Of a stretch of 64,000 nt of DNA, positions 52,557 to 59,590 are shown piece by piece (positions within the stretch are counted from its first letter, which is position 1; each line of letters begins with the position of its first letter). The stretch comes from an uncultured Treponema sp. (GTDB lineage: Bacteria > Spirochaetota > Spirochaetia > Treponematales > Treponemataceae), in NCBI GenBank assembly GCA_947165895.1, contig CAMVCB010000003.1, positions 310,001 through 374,000 on the forward strand. The letters are read 5' to 3'. The position numbers and the translations under genes are program-made. The notes below the pieces were generated by a model, which was not told the DNA's origin, ran no database searches, and saw only the letters and a program-made list of their open reading frames with translations.

Positions 52557-52586
52557 AAAAAAGCGTCCTCCCAAAGAGAACGCTTT
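52557..52586 (-). terminator. Terminator of the 52594-53004 gene
   Basis: Stem AAAGCGT / ACGCTTT extended by GAG/CTC, with a T-run on the minus strand, 8 bp after the stop codon. Confidence 0.7.
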
Positions 52587-52593
52587 CTTTAGC

Positions 52594-53004
52594 CTATTTA
52601 ATACCTTCCAGCCTTGATTTTAATTCATAAAGCTTGTTTTTCAGCCTTCGCACTTCATCAAGGCTCTGCATGATTTTGCTCTGCATGTAAAGGTCGGCAA
52701 AAACTCCGTCAAAAAAGAAATCCGCCAGTGTTGCAAAATCACCAATCTGCATGCGGTAATCTGCCGGCAGCTGAAGGCTGCCCAATACCTGCTGAAGGCG
52801 CTGCATAAGATAATTTACGCTCTCCATTGCATCGCGGGCCTTGCCCAGCTTGTGATGCTTTATCATATCAACAATAAAACCGCCGCCAAGTACATCAAAA
52901 AAGCCCCAGTTACGGGCACTGGAAAGAGAACGCTCAGCCTGTTCGACATATCCCAAAATCTGGTTTGTAAGATTAATTGCTTCTGAAATCTGAACGTCAG
53001 CCAT
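52594..53004 (-). CDS. Uncharacterised 136-residue protein
   Basis: No family recognised. Mostly helical and soluble: LTNQILGYVEQAERSLSSAR, a short hydrophobic GGGFIVDMIKHHKLGKARDA, then two helices ending in a Leu/Lys-rich coiled coil (LDEVRRLKNKLYELKSRL). A CAGGAG site precedes the ATG, and its own terminator follows. It lies downstream of the beta-ketoacyl synthase gene and its relic tail; no functional link is shown. Confidence 0.65.
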   Translation of the reverse strand: MADVQISEAINLTNQILGYVEQAERSLSSARNWGFFDVLGGGFIVDMIKHHKLGKARDAMESVNYLMQRLQQVLGSLQLPADYRMQIGDFATLADFFFDGVFADLYMQSKIMQSLDEVRRLKNKLYELKSRLEGIK

Positions 53005-53084
53005 AGCATTCTCCTGTAAGACTATTCATTATGCTTGCAAAGGTCGTAATCTAAATACAATTGTAAGCCTTCCGAACCTTTGCA

Positions 53085-53107
53085 CTAGTTTCGCATAGCG
53101 AAACTAG
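53085..53107. repeat. Perfect hairpin before the synthase relic
   Basis: CTAGTTTCGC-ATA-GCGAAACTAG, a 10-bp stem with a 3-nt loop, 4 bp past the relic stop codon. No T-tract on the minus strand, so a terminator role is doubtful. It resembles the short hairpins near 53360 and 56320. Confidence 0.5.
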
Positions 53108-53111
53108 CATT

Positions 53112-53283
53112 CTATTCATTTCTCCATTTTTTAAATACCAATGAAGTATTTACTCCACCAAAAGCAAAGTTGTTGCTCATTACGTATTCGGCATCAGCCT
53201 TAAGACCGTCGCCGGTAATGTAGTTCAAAGGTGCACATTCAGGGTCAACGTTTACAAGATTACAGTTAGGATGGAACCAGCCT
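53112..53283 (-). pseudogene. Relic 3' end of a second beta-ketoacyl synthase gene
   Basis: Encodes GWFHPNCNLVNVDPECAPLN and the rest of the synthase C-terminus to WRNE-stop. The intact neighbour ends WHNE; this is the only amino-acid change over ~56 residues. At DNA level about 15 bases differ, nearly all at silent third positions. That points to a once-functional paralogue rather than a recent partial duplication. Homology stops abruptly at 53283. Confidence 0.85.
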
Positions 53284-53348
53284 ACAATCGAAAAAGCGTT
53301 AAAAAGCAAGCCGTAAGGGTTGCTTTAGCTTTATCGAAAAAACGGCTC

Positions 53349-53382
53349 AGAGCAAGCTATGCTTGCGATGGTTCCATCCGCT
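53349..53382. repeat. Small two-hairpin palindromic unit
   Basis: AGAG...CTCT arms enclose GCAAGC-TAT-GCTTGC and GATGG-TT-CCATC. It lies immediately downstream of the synthase stop and may act as a weak terminator or be a degenerate repeat. The layout (two hairpins in a stem) recalls the 75-bp palindromic element, without shared sequence. Confidence 0.45.
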
Positions 53383-53385
53383 CTT

Positions 53386-54654
53386 CTACTCGTTGTGCCA
53401 CTTCTTAAATACCAATGAAGTATTTACTCCACCAAAGGCAAAGTTGTTACTCATAACATATTCTGCATCAGCTTTAAGACCGTCGCCGGTAATGTAGTTC
53501 AATGGCGCACATTCAGGGTCAACGTTTACAAGGTTGCAGTTAGGATGGAACCAGCCTTCATTCATCATGTGGATTGTAAGCCATGCTTCAACCGCACCGC
53601 AGGCACCAAGAATATGACCGATGTAAGATTTTGTAGAAGAAATCGGAACAGGGCGCTGGAATACCTTATAAACAGCCTGGCTTTCAGAAATATCACCATG
53701 GTGAGTTCCAGTTCCGTGAGCGTTTACGTATGCAATCTGATCAGCAGTAATTCCCGCATCATCCAGAGCCATCTGCAATGCAAAAGCCTGAGTTTCTGCA
53801 TTAGGGCTTGTGATGTGAGTTCCGTCCATATTTGTACCAAAGCCTGCAATTTCAGCATAGATTTTAGCACCACGTTTTACAGCGTGTTCAAGGTCTTCCA
53901 GAATCAAAGTACCAGAACCTTCACCAATTACCAGACCGTCACGATCCTTATCCCAGCATTTTGGAGTCTGTTCAGGAGTTTTGTTCAGAACCGAAGTAGC
54001 ACCCAGAGTATCAAAAATTGCTGCATCAGGAGCCGAAAGTTCCTCAGCACCACCGGCAATCATAATATCCTGGCGGCCATCTTCAATAGCCTCGTAAGCA
54101 TAACCGATTGACTGTGAACCGGAAGTACATGCTGTATCAGTTACGATAACACGTCCGCGAATCTGATAGTAAACCGAAAGGTTACATGCGTTAGTCTGTG
54201 GCATAGCCTTGATGTAAGTCTGGCTGTTCAAATGAGAAGAATCACCAGTTCTCATCATTTCTGCAAGGTCACCAATGGCATCCATACTTCCCATACAGGT
54301 TCCGTAGGCAATACCAGTGCGTCCGTTTTTCAATTCTTCAATTACATCTTCCCCGTCTTCAGTCAAAAGTCCTGCATCCTTCAAAGCTTCACTTGTAGTT
54401 ACAAGAGAAAGAAGTGCAACACGTCCCATACCGCGAATCTTTTTACGTGGGAATGTAGGCAATTCTCCGTCATAAGGACAAGCCAGGCGGGTATTCATCT
54501 TTGTAAAGCGTTCCCATTCCGGCATATATCTGATTTTATTCTTTCCAGCTTTAAGGTTTGCATAAGCTGTTTCCCAATCACGGCCAAGACCAGAAATCAT
54601 ACTGCCGCCAGTAATAACAACACGGCGTTTTCCATTAGGTTTTGTAAAATTCAT
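53386..54654 (-). CDS. Beta-ketoacyl-ACP synthase (FabF/aryl-polyene KS type)
   Basis: Condensing enzyme of a fatty-acid or polyene pathway, 422 residues. Catalytic Cys in VTDTACTSGSQSIGYAYEAI; the two active-site His are in NAHGTGTHHGD and KSYIGHILGACG. The CTSGSQ-IGYAYEAI form recalls synthases of aryl-polyene clusters rather than housekeeping FabF. An AAGGAA site precedes ATG. The other cassette genes (KR, two dehydratases, ACP) lie beyond an opposing GGDEF gene, on the same strand. FabF of general lipid synthesis is the main alternative. Confidence 0.88.
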   Translation of the reverse strand: MNFTKPNGKRRVVITGGSMISGLGRDWETAYANLKAGKNKIRYMPEWERFTKMNTRLACPYDGELPTFPRKKIRGMGRVALLSLVTTSEALKDAGLLTEDGEDVIEELKNGRTGIAYGTCMGSMDAIGDLAEMMRTGDSSHLNSQTYIKAMPQTNACNLSVYYQIRGRVIVTDTACTSGSQSIGYAYEAIEDGRQDIMIAGGAEELSAPDAAIFDTLGATSVLNKTPEQTPKCWDKDRDGLVIGEGSGTLILEDLEHAVKRGAKIYAEIAGFGTNMDGTHITSPNAETQAFALQMALDDAGITADQIAYVNAHGTGTHHGDISESQAVYKVFQRPVPISSTKSYIGHILGACGAVEAWLTIHMMNEGWFHPNCNLVNVDPECAPLNYITGDGLKADAEYVMSNNFAFGGVNTSLVFKKWHNE

Positions 54655-54817
54655 ATCTATTCCTTCTAAAAAATTTTTTCAATCATATTGTTAACGCATT
54701 TATCCAAATTTACACAAATTTACTATAAATTTCAACGGAAAGAAAATATTCTATATTTTTCCCTATATTTCAAATAAAAAAATAGCGTTATTAGAAAATT
54801 CAGTTATAATTACTGAT

Positions 54818-56239
54818 ATGGAAACTGACCTTAAATCAAGTCCATTGAAAAAGAGTATTTATCTCAGATGTATTTTTTTTGTTGCCCTGCTGGGCGCAAT
54901 AATTACCTTCGTTAACTATGAAGCCTTTCAGAAAAATCTTAACGAACGAAATCAGATTTACCTTTCCGACATCATTAATTTTACAAGAATGAATATTGAT
55001 ATAAAAGATCTTGAAGAATGCAGCAAGACCCTGCAAAAAACTCCTGCATATTTTCAGCTCCAGAAATTCATCAATAAAATCGTAAATAACTACAATGTTG
55101 ATAATATTTACATAGTAAAACCTCTGAACAAAGATCCCTATGATAACTGCCTTTGCCTTATAAGTGGTTTTGCAAATGATAAATTACATCAAAAAATTTA
55201 TTCTCTGGGCGACACTATTCATTACGGATTTTCGCCTGAGCTTATGAGCCAGCTTCTCTGGGCAGAAAAACATCCCAACGGAATTGAATTCCATCAGGAT
55301 ACAAAGCTTGCAAAGTACGGCTTCTATTATACAGGCTATCTTCCGCTGAAAAATTCGGAAGGAGAAATTTTTTCTATTCTATGTGTTGATATTTCAATCG
55401 CAGATATCAGAAAAGCTATTTCAGATAATCTTAAGCTTATGCTGATTCTTATTGCAATCTGCGGCTTTTTGTTCTGCTATTCATTTATCACCTGGGGCCA
55501 GGTTTATATTGTTGAGCCGATTGAAAAACTGGAAAAAAGCGTTTCGGAATTTGCAAAAAAAAGCCATAATCAGACAAACCCAAGCGAACTGACCTACAAT
55601 GTTCCTGATATTCAGACAAATAACGAAGTTGAATTCCTTTCGAATTCAATCACAAAAATGACCAGCGACATCAGAAATTATGCAGAAAATCTTGTTGCCG
55701 CAGAAAATAAGATGAGCAACCTCAAGGAAAATGTTTCAAAGCTTAACGTTCTTGCCCATCAGGATTCCCTTACTCATGTAAAAAACAAAACTGCCTATGA
55801 TAAATATGTAGAAATTCTGAACGCAAAAATTAAGGGGCAGACTGCAAAGTTTGCCATCGTAATGATAGATTTGAATCACCTTAAGCTGATAAACGATACT
55901 TACGGCCACGAACGCGGAAACGACTATCTTACAGGTTCCTGCGCTATTATCTGTGATATTTACCAGCATTCACCGGTTTTCAGAATCGGCGGTGACGAAT
56001 TTGTTGTCATTCTTGAACGCCGTGATTACGAAGAAAGAGATACTTTTTATCAAAAGCTTACGCAAATTTTCGGAGATGAAAGTCAGTATGAGGGAAAAGA
56101 TCCCTGGCTCAAGTTTTCTGCCGCCGCCGGAATGGCAGTTTTTAATCCCGATACAGACAGCTCAGCCGACGACGTTTTCAAAAAAGCAGATAAGATTATG
56201 TATGACAACAAAATCGCCATGCACGGCGGCCGGGAGTAA
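54818..56239 (+). CDS. Membrane-bound diguanylate cyclase (GGDEF)
   Basis: Makes cyclic di-GMP. 473 residues: membrane helix ~14-34, a periplasmic sensor of ~165 residues, second helix ~205-225, HAMP-like linker, coiled coil (~285-310) and a GGDEF domain. The active site RIGGDEFVVIL is intact; no RxxD inhibitory site is evident before it. No EAL domain. TATAAT at 54805-54810 lies only 7 bp before the ATG and no ribosome site is seen, so the mRNA may be leaderless. It is divergent from the synthase gene and splits the lipid cassette. Confidence 0.9.
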   Translation: METDLKSSPLKKSIYLRCIFFVALLGAIITFVNYEAFQKNLNERNQIYLSDIINFTRMNIDIKDLEECSKTLQKTPAYFQLQKFINKIVNNYNVDNIYIVKPLNKDPYDNCLCLISGFANDKLHQKIYSLGDTIHYGFSPELMSQLLWAEKHPNGIEFHQDTKLAKYGFYYTGYLPLKNSEGEIFSILCVDISIADIRKAISDNLKLMLILIAICGFLFCYSFITWGQVYIVEPIEKLEKSVSEFAKKSHNQTNPSELTYNVPDIQTNNEVEFLSNSITKMTSDIRNYAENLVAAENKMSNLKENVSKLNVLAHQDSLTHVKNKTAYDKYVEILNAKIKGQTAKFAIVMIDLNHLKLINDTYGHERGNDYLTGSCAIICDIYQHSPVFRIGGDEFVVILERRDYEERDTFYQKLTQIFGDESQYEGKDPWLKFSAAAGMAVFNPDTDSSADDVFKKADKIMYDNKIAMHGGRE

Positions 56240-56316
56240 GGCAATTTGTGCTGAATAATTATTGGACAGATATTGATAGAAGTATTATGTAAAAACTGAC
56301 GCGAAGGTAAAATGTG

Positions 56317-56503
56317 CGCTGGCCGCATAGTCGGCCAGCGAGATGATTTTCATGTAGAAGCTAAAATGACCCGCTGTCGCAGCTCATTTTTTAACGGATT
56401 TTCGATTATCACGCCATGCGCTAGTCGCATGGCGAAGCGTTCTATCGATAATCCTAAAACGACCCGCTGTCGCAGCTCGTTTTTTAACGGATTTTCGATT
56501 ATC
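56317..56503. repeat. Hairpin-rich repeat block between GGDEF and fabG genes
   Basis: A CGCTGGCCG-CATAGT-CGGCCAGCG hairpin (56317-56340) is followed by two 49-bp direct repeats (56362-56410 and 56455-56503) that differ at two positions. The differences form a paired change, AAAATGA / TCATTTT against AAAACGA / TCGTTTT. Each unit also has GCTG-TCG-CAGC. Between them lies GCCATGCG-CTAGT-CGCATGGC inside GATTATC / GATAATC arms. It fills the gap between two convergent genes and could end both transcripts. Confidence 0.75.
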
Positions 56504-56504
56504 G

Positions 56505-57257
56505 CTACATTCCGCCGTCAATAACCAGAACCTGACGAGTAATATATCCGGCACCTTCGCTCAAAAGGAATACTGCGGCACTTGCAATTTCTTCCGGCTT
56601 TCCGGCGCGGTTCATAGGAATTGTTCCCATAATCATTTCGTAAACTGCAGGATCAATTGCCTTTGTCATTTCTGTTTCAATTACACCAGGGGCAATTGCG
56701 TTACAGGTGATGTTACGGCGGGCAAGTTCAACAGCAAGAGCTTTTGTAGCACCGATAATTCCGGCCTTTGCAGCAGAATAGTTAGTCTGACCGCGGTTTC
56801 CGTTTACGCCGCTTACAGAAGAAACAGTAATAATTCGTCCGCCTCGCTTATTTTTGCGGCTTGCCATTGGCAAAATCAGCGGATTCAAAACATTGTAGAA
56901 GCTGTCCAGGTTTGTGTGGATAACCTTATCCCAGTCTTCACCGCTGAGGGCAGCAAAAGTATTATCACGGGTAATTCCCGCATTATTTACGACACCCCAC
57001 AAAATTCCGTGGCGTGCAGTCAAATCATCAAGCTTAGCTTTACAGTCATCACGATTAGAAACATCAAACTGAATAAGTTCGCCCTGTCCGCCGGCAGCCT
57101 GAATCTGAGCCAGAGTTTCCTCTGCCTTTCCCTTGCTTCCGTTGTAATGACAAATTACATAATATCCGGCTTTGGCAGCCTCAACAGCAATCGCACGTCC
57201 AATTCCGCCCGATGCACCAGTTACCAGAACTTTTTTGTCTGCATTAACGTTTTCCAT
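56505..57257 (-). CDS. fabG: 3-oxoacyl-ACP reductase (FabG / ApeQ-like)
   Basis: NADPH-dependent short-chain reductase, 250 residues. Cofactor motif VTGASGGIGRAIA, the NNAG motif in WGVVNNAGITRDN, catalytic Ser in VSSVSG and Y-x-x-x-K in NYSAAKAGI. The ending GAGYITRQVLVIDGGM is typical FabG. AGGAGG precedes the ATG. Last gene of the ACP-dehydratase-dehydratase-reductase operon; the TAG stop touches the 49-bp repeat. Confidence 0.9.
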   Translation of the reverse strand: MENVNADKKVLVTGASGGIGRAIAVEAAKAGYYVICHYNGSKGKAEETLAQIQAAGGQGELIQFDVSNRDDCKAKLDDLTARHGILWGVVNNAGITRDNTFAALSGEDWDKVIHTNLDSFYNVLNPLILPMASRKNKRGGRIITVSSVSGVNGNRGQTNYSAAKAGIIGATKALAVELARRNITCNAIAPGVIETEMTKAIDPAVYEMIMGTIPMNRAGKPEEIASAAVFLLSEGAGYITRQVLVIDGGM

Positions 57258-57269
57258 ATACTTTTCCTC

Positions 57270-57773
57270 CTAATTATTTCCAAACAAAGCCTCAGCGTCT
57301 TCAGTTTCCATTACGCTGATTTTTGCAGTAACCTTTGGCTCAGCCGCATCAACTTCGGTATAAAGCGAACAGATATATCTGTAAACGTGATTTTCCTCAT
57401 CGCGGAAGTCTTCGCTTACCTTCATCTGAACTGTTGTTCCGTTCTTAAAGTAATCTACGTCAGCCTTAAACTCCATTACGCTTAAAATAAAGCCGGGAAG
57501 GGGAGTGCGCCCCTTTTCTGTATTTGTAATTCCAGTCAAAGCAGAAATCCCCTGGGCAAGGAATTCAAATCCGGCCCAGCTTGGAACGCCGTCAGCATCT
57601 GCATCATAGAAAATACAGTCTGGAGTAATATCAGTTTCTGCCGTCAAAGTGTGATTATCAGTGTCGTGGGCAGTAGAACGGCTCAAAAGGAACATTTTAC
57701 CGCGGTGAGGCAGCATAACTTCCAGTTGGTCATGATTCAAAAACTGCGGAATAATTTTTACTTTTTCACTCAT
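57270..57773 (-). CDS. Hotdog-fold dehydratase (ApeP-like)
   Basis: 167 residues. LPHRGKMFLLSR near residue 22 and the central PSWAGFEFLAQGISALTG match ApeP-type 3-hydroxyacyl-ACP dehydratases of aryl-polyene clusters. The helix with the catalytic Glu (FEFLAQ) is present. Its AGGAG site overlaps the stop of the preceding gene (CTAGGAG), so translation is probably coupled. A general FabA/FabZ role is the alternative. Confidence 0.78.
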   Translation of the reverse strand: MSEKVKIIPQFLNHDQLEVMLPHRGKMFLLSRSTAHDTDNHTLTAETDITPDCIFYDADADGVPSWAGFEFLAQGISALTGITNTEKGRTPLPGFILSVMEFKADVDYFKNGTTVQMKVSEDFRDEENHVYRYICSLYTEVDAAEPKVTAKISVMETEDAEALFGNN

Positions 57774-57774
57774 A

Positions 57775-58149
57775 TTATGCTCCTAGCTCGCTTAAAGCGG
57801 CAAAACTTCCGGTTGAATAAACCTTTCCTTCCACCTTAGCATCACCCATAGTAAAGGAAACAAGGCCCTTTTCCTTTTTATATGTCATTTCCAGCTTAAT
57901 CAAAGTGTCCGGTTTAATAGGAGCCGAAAACTTCATGCGCTTAATAGCCGGCACATAACGCTGGGTCTTAAAATACTTCTTGGAAAAACGTGTGATGATT
58001 TCAAACTGGGCTACAGCCGGAAGCAACTTATACTGTGGAAAATGTCCGTCAAAAAAATCACAGGATGCCGGAATCACAAATTCCAGAACGATTTTATTAT
58101 CTTCCTGCAAAACAATCTTTTCATTTACAATGTCATGCTGATTATTCAT
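57775..58149 (-). CDS. Hotdog-fold dehydratase (ApeI/FabZ-like)
   Basis: 124 residues. FFDGHFPQYKLLPAVAQFEI carries the hotdog GHFP motif with the catalytic His, followed by PAIKRMKFSAPIKPDTLIKL, the ApeI-like region. ATG at 58149 is chosen because the extra upstream codons overlap a terminator-like hairpin and AGGG precedes it. Pairs with the ApeP-like protein; two different dehydratases in one cassette is typical of aryl-polyene synthesis. Confidence 0.75.
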   Translation of the reverse strand: MNNQHDIVNEKIVLQEDNKIVLEFVIPASCDFFDGHFPQYKLLPAVAQFEIITRFSKKYFKTQRYVPAIKRMKFSAPIKPDTLIKLEMTYKKEKGLVSFTMGDAKVEGKVYSTGSFAALSELGA

Positions 58150-58176
58150 TATTAAATCCCTGATATCCTTAAAAAG

Positions 58177-58214
58177 AAAAAACCGGCTGCATAAAATCTG
58201 CACATCCGGTTTTT
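58177..58214 (-). terminator. Terminator-like hairpin between ACP and dehydratase genes
   Basis: AAAAACCGG-type arms (58177-58186 with 58206-58214) and an inner TGCA/TGCA pair, running into T on the minus strand. It should let ACP be made in excess over the downstream enzymes. Confidence 0.65.
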
Positions 58215-58240
58215 AGTAAAATGCCTTTCTGTCCCCGCGT

Positions 58241-58492
58241 TTAGTTCATGTAAGGAACAAGAGCATCAACTACATCCTGAACTGTCTTAACTGATTTGAA
58301 AATTGAAGGATCAACATTTCCTTTATCAGCAGGCATAAATTCCTTCATTTTTACAATCAAGTCGATTGAGTCGATTGAATCCAAGTCAAGATCGTCACCA
58401 AGAAGAGCATCCGGAGTAACATCGCCGGCATCAAGTTCAAATTCGTTTACAAGAATATTCTTGAGTTTGTCAAAAATTTCGTCTTTAGACAT
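58241..58492 (-). CDS. Acyl carrier protein
   Basis: 83 residues, acidic. The phosphopantetheine Ser lies in DLDLDSIDSIDLIVKM (residue ~39). Sequence around it is closer to aryl-polyene/type II carrier proteins than to housekeeping AcpP (DSLDTVEL). ATG at 58492 follows AGGAG; twelve further upstream codons are discarded. First gene of the dehydratase-reductase operon. Confidence 0.88.
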   Translation of the reverse strand: MSKDEIFDKLKNILVNEFELDAGDVTPDALLGDDLDLDSIDSIDLIVKMKEFMPADKGNVDPSIFKSVKTVQDVVDALVPYMN

Positions 58493-58550
58493 TTCTAACT
58501 CCTGTGAGAGGCGGCACTTCAAAGCCACCGATATTATAATATTTTATTCT

Positions 58551-58579
58551 ATTATAGATAGTAAAAAAAGTCTACTATC
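58551..58579 (-). promoter_or_regulatory. Promoter element and inverted repeat upstream of the ACP gene
   Basis: TATAAT (58556-58551, minus strand) preceded by a perfect 7-bp inverted repeat GATAGTA / TACTATC (58557-58563 with 58573-58579) that covers the spacer region and touches the lacI stop codon. It could be an operator on the ACP promoter or a weak terminator of the sugar operon upstream. Confidence 0.45.
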
Positions 58580-59576
58580 ACAATTTTCTTACTGAATCAC
58601 GTTCTATCAACTCGACAGCAAGCATGGTATTTTTTACAGATTCATTATTTTCAATTATTCCGGTAAGTACATTTACAGCCATCACAGCCCTCTGATTCAA
58701 ATCCTGGCGGACAGTTGTAAGGGCTGGCGTTATCATTGAACTGTAGAAAAGGTCATCAAATCCGACAATTGAAATATCATCCGGGATTTTAAGGCCAGCT
58801 TTCTGCAGAGCTGACATTATTCCATAGGCAAGCATATCAGCTGTAGCAAAAATCGCAGTAATGTCATGGCGGTTTTGAATTTCAGAGGCGATTTTTTCAC
58901 CCTCATCCAGAGCATTAACGTTGAAAATATTTTCTTCAGAAAAAGCTATTCCGGCTTCCTTCAGTGCCGCTTTGTAGCCTTCAAAACGTTCGCGGACAAC
59001 ACCATTTTCATAAATTGCAGGCGAAACAAAAGCAATGGTTTTATGGCCATTTTGAATCAGATGCTTTGTTGCAAGGTAGGAGCCCTTAAAATCTTCAATT
59101 CCGACATTGGGGAAGGGGCAGTTTTTTATGTAACTGTCTATGAGGACGCAGGGGCAGGGGAGACTTTCCAGCTGTTCAAAAAAAGTTCCCTCAAAAGCAG
59201 CATGAACAATAATTCCTGTAAGATTCCAGCTTGCATACAAATCCTGAAGTTCTTTTTCACTGCTGATTGTCTTCTGAAGCATATAATAGCCTTTTTTTGA
59301 CAGGGCAGATTCAATAGCCCGGAACAAATTCCCCAGAAAAGGATCCGGCCGGAATTCACCAACTTCTCCAACGTAACTCAAAACTCCAATGATTTTTGAT
59401 TTTTTACTTACAAGGGCACGGGCAGACATATTGGGAGTATAATTCAGCTTTTTCATTATTGCCTGAATTCTTTCTACAGTTTCTGCCGAAACATGCGAAT
59501 TTGCATTTCTTATTACATTTGAGACTGTGGCTATGCTGACTCCAGCTTCTTCTGCAATATCTTTGATTGTAGCCAT
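58578..59576 (-). CDS. LacI-family regulator of the GH31-GH13 operon
   Basis: 332 residues. HTH: ATIKDIAEEAGVSIATVSNV at the start. The effector domain has IIGVLSYVGEVGEFRPDPFL, IVGFDDLFYSSMITPALTTV and the closing AVELIERDSV. It is third in a minus-strand operon, 14 nt after the GH13 gene, so it most likely controls the two glucosidase genes. Different from the LacI protein at 51307-52320. Confidence 0.88.
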   Translation of the reverse strand: MATIKDIAEEAGVSIATVSNVIRNANSHVSAETVERIQAIMKKLNYTPNMSARALVSKKSKIIGVLSYVGEVGEFRPDPFLGNLFRAIESALSKKGYYMLQKTISSEKELQDLYASWNLTGIIVHAAFEGTFFEQLESLPCPCVLIDSYIKNCPFPNVGIEDFKGSYLATKHLIQNGHKTIAFVSPAIYENGVVRERFEGYKAALKEAGIAFSEENIFNVNALDEGEKIASEIQNRHDITAIFATADMLAYGIMSALQKAGLKIPDDISIVGFDDLFYSSMITPALTTVRQDLNQRAVMAVNVLTGIIENNESVKNTMLAVELIERDSVRKL

Positions 59577-59590
59577 AAACTTACAATACC

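Noticed and set aside
53112..53309. A 65-residue open frame considered as a small gene
   Set aside because: Its C-terminal ~56 residues duplicate the end of the adjacent synthase; the first residues come from unrelated downstream sequence, so it is a relic.
56317..56503. Repeats considered as a CRISPR array
   Set aside because: Only two 49-bp units with a hairpin-rich spacer and no cas genes nearby.
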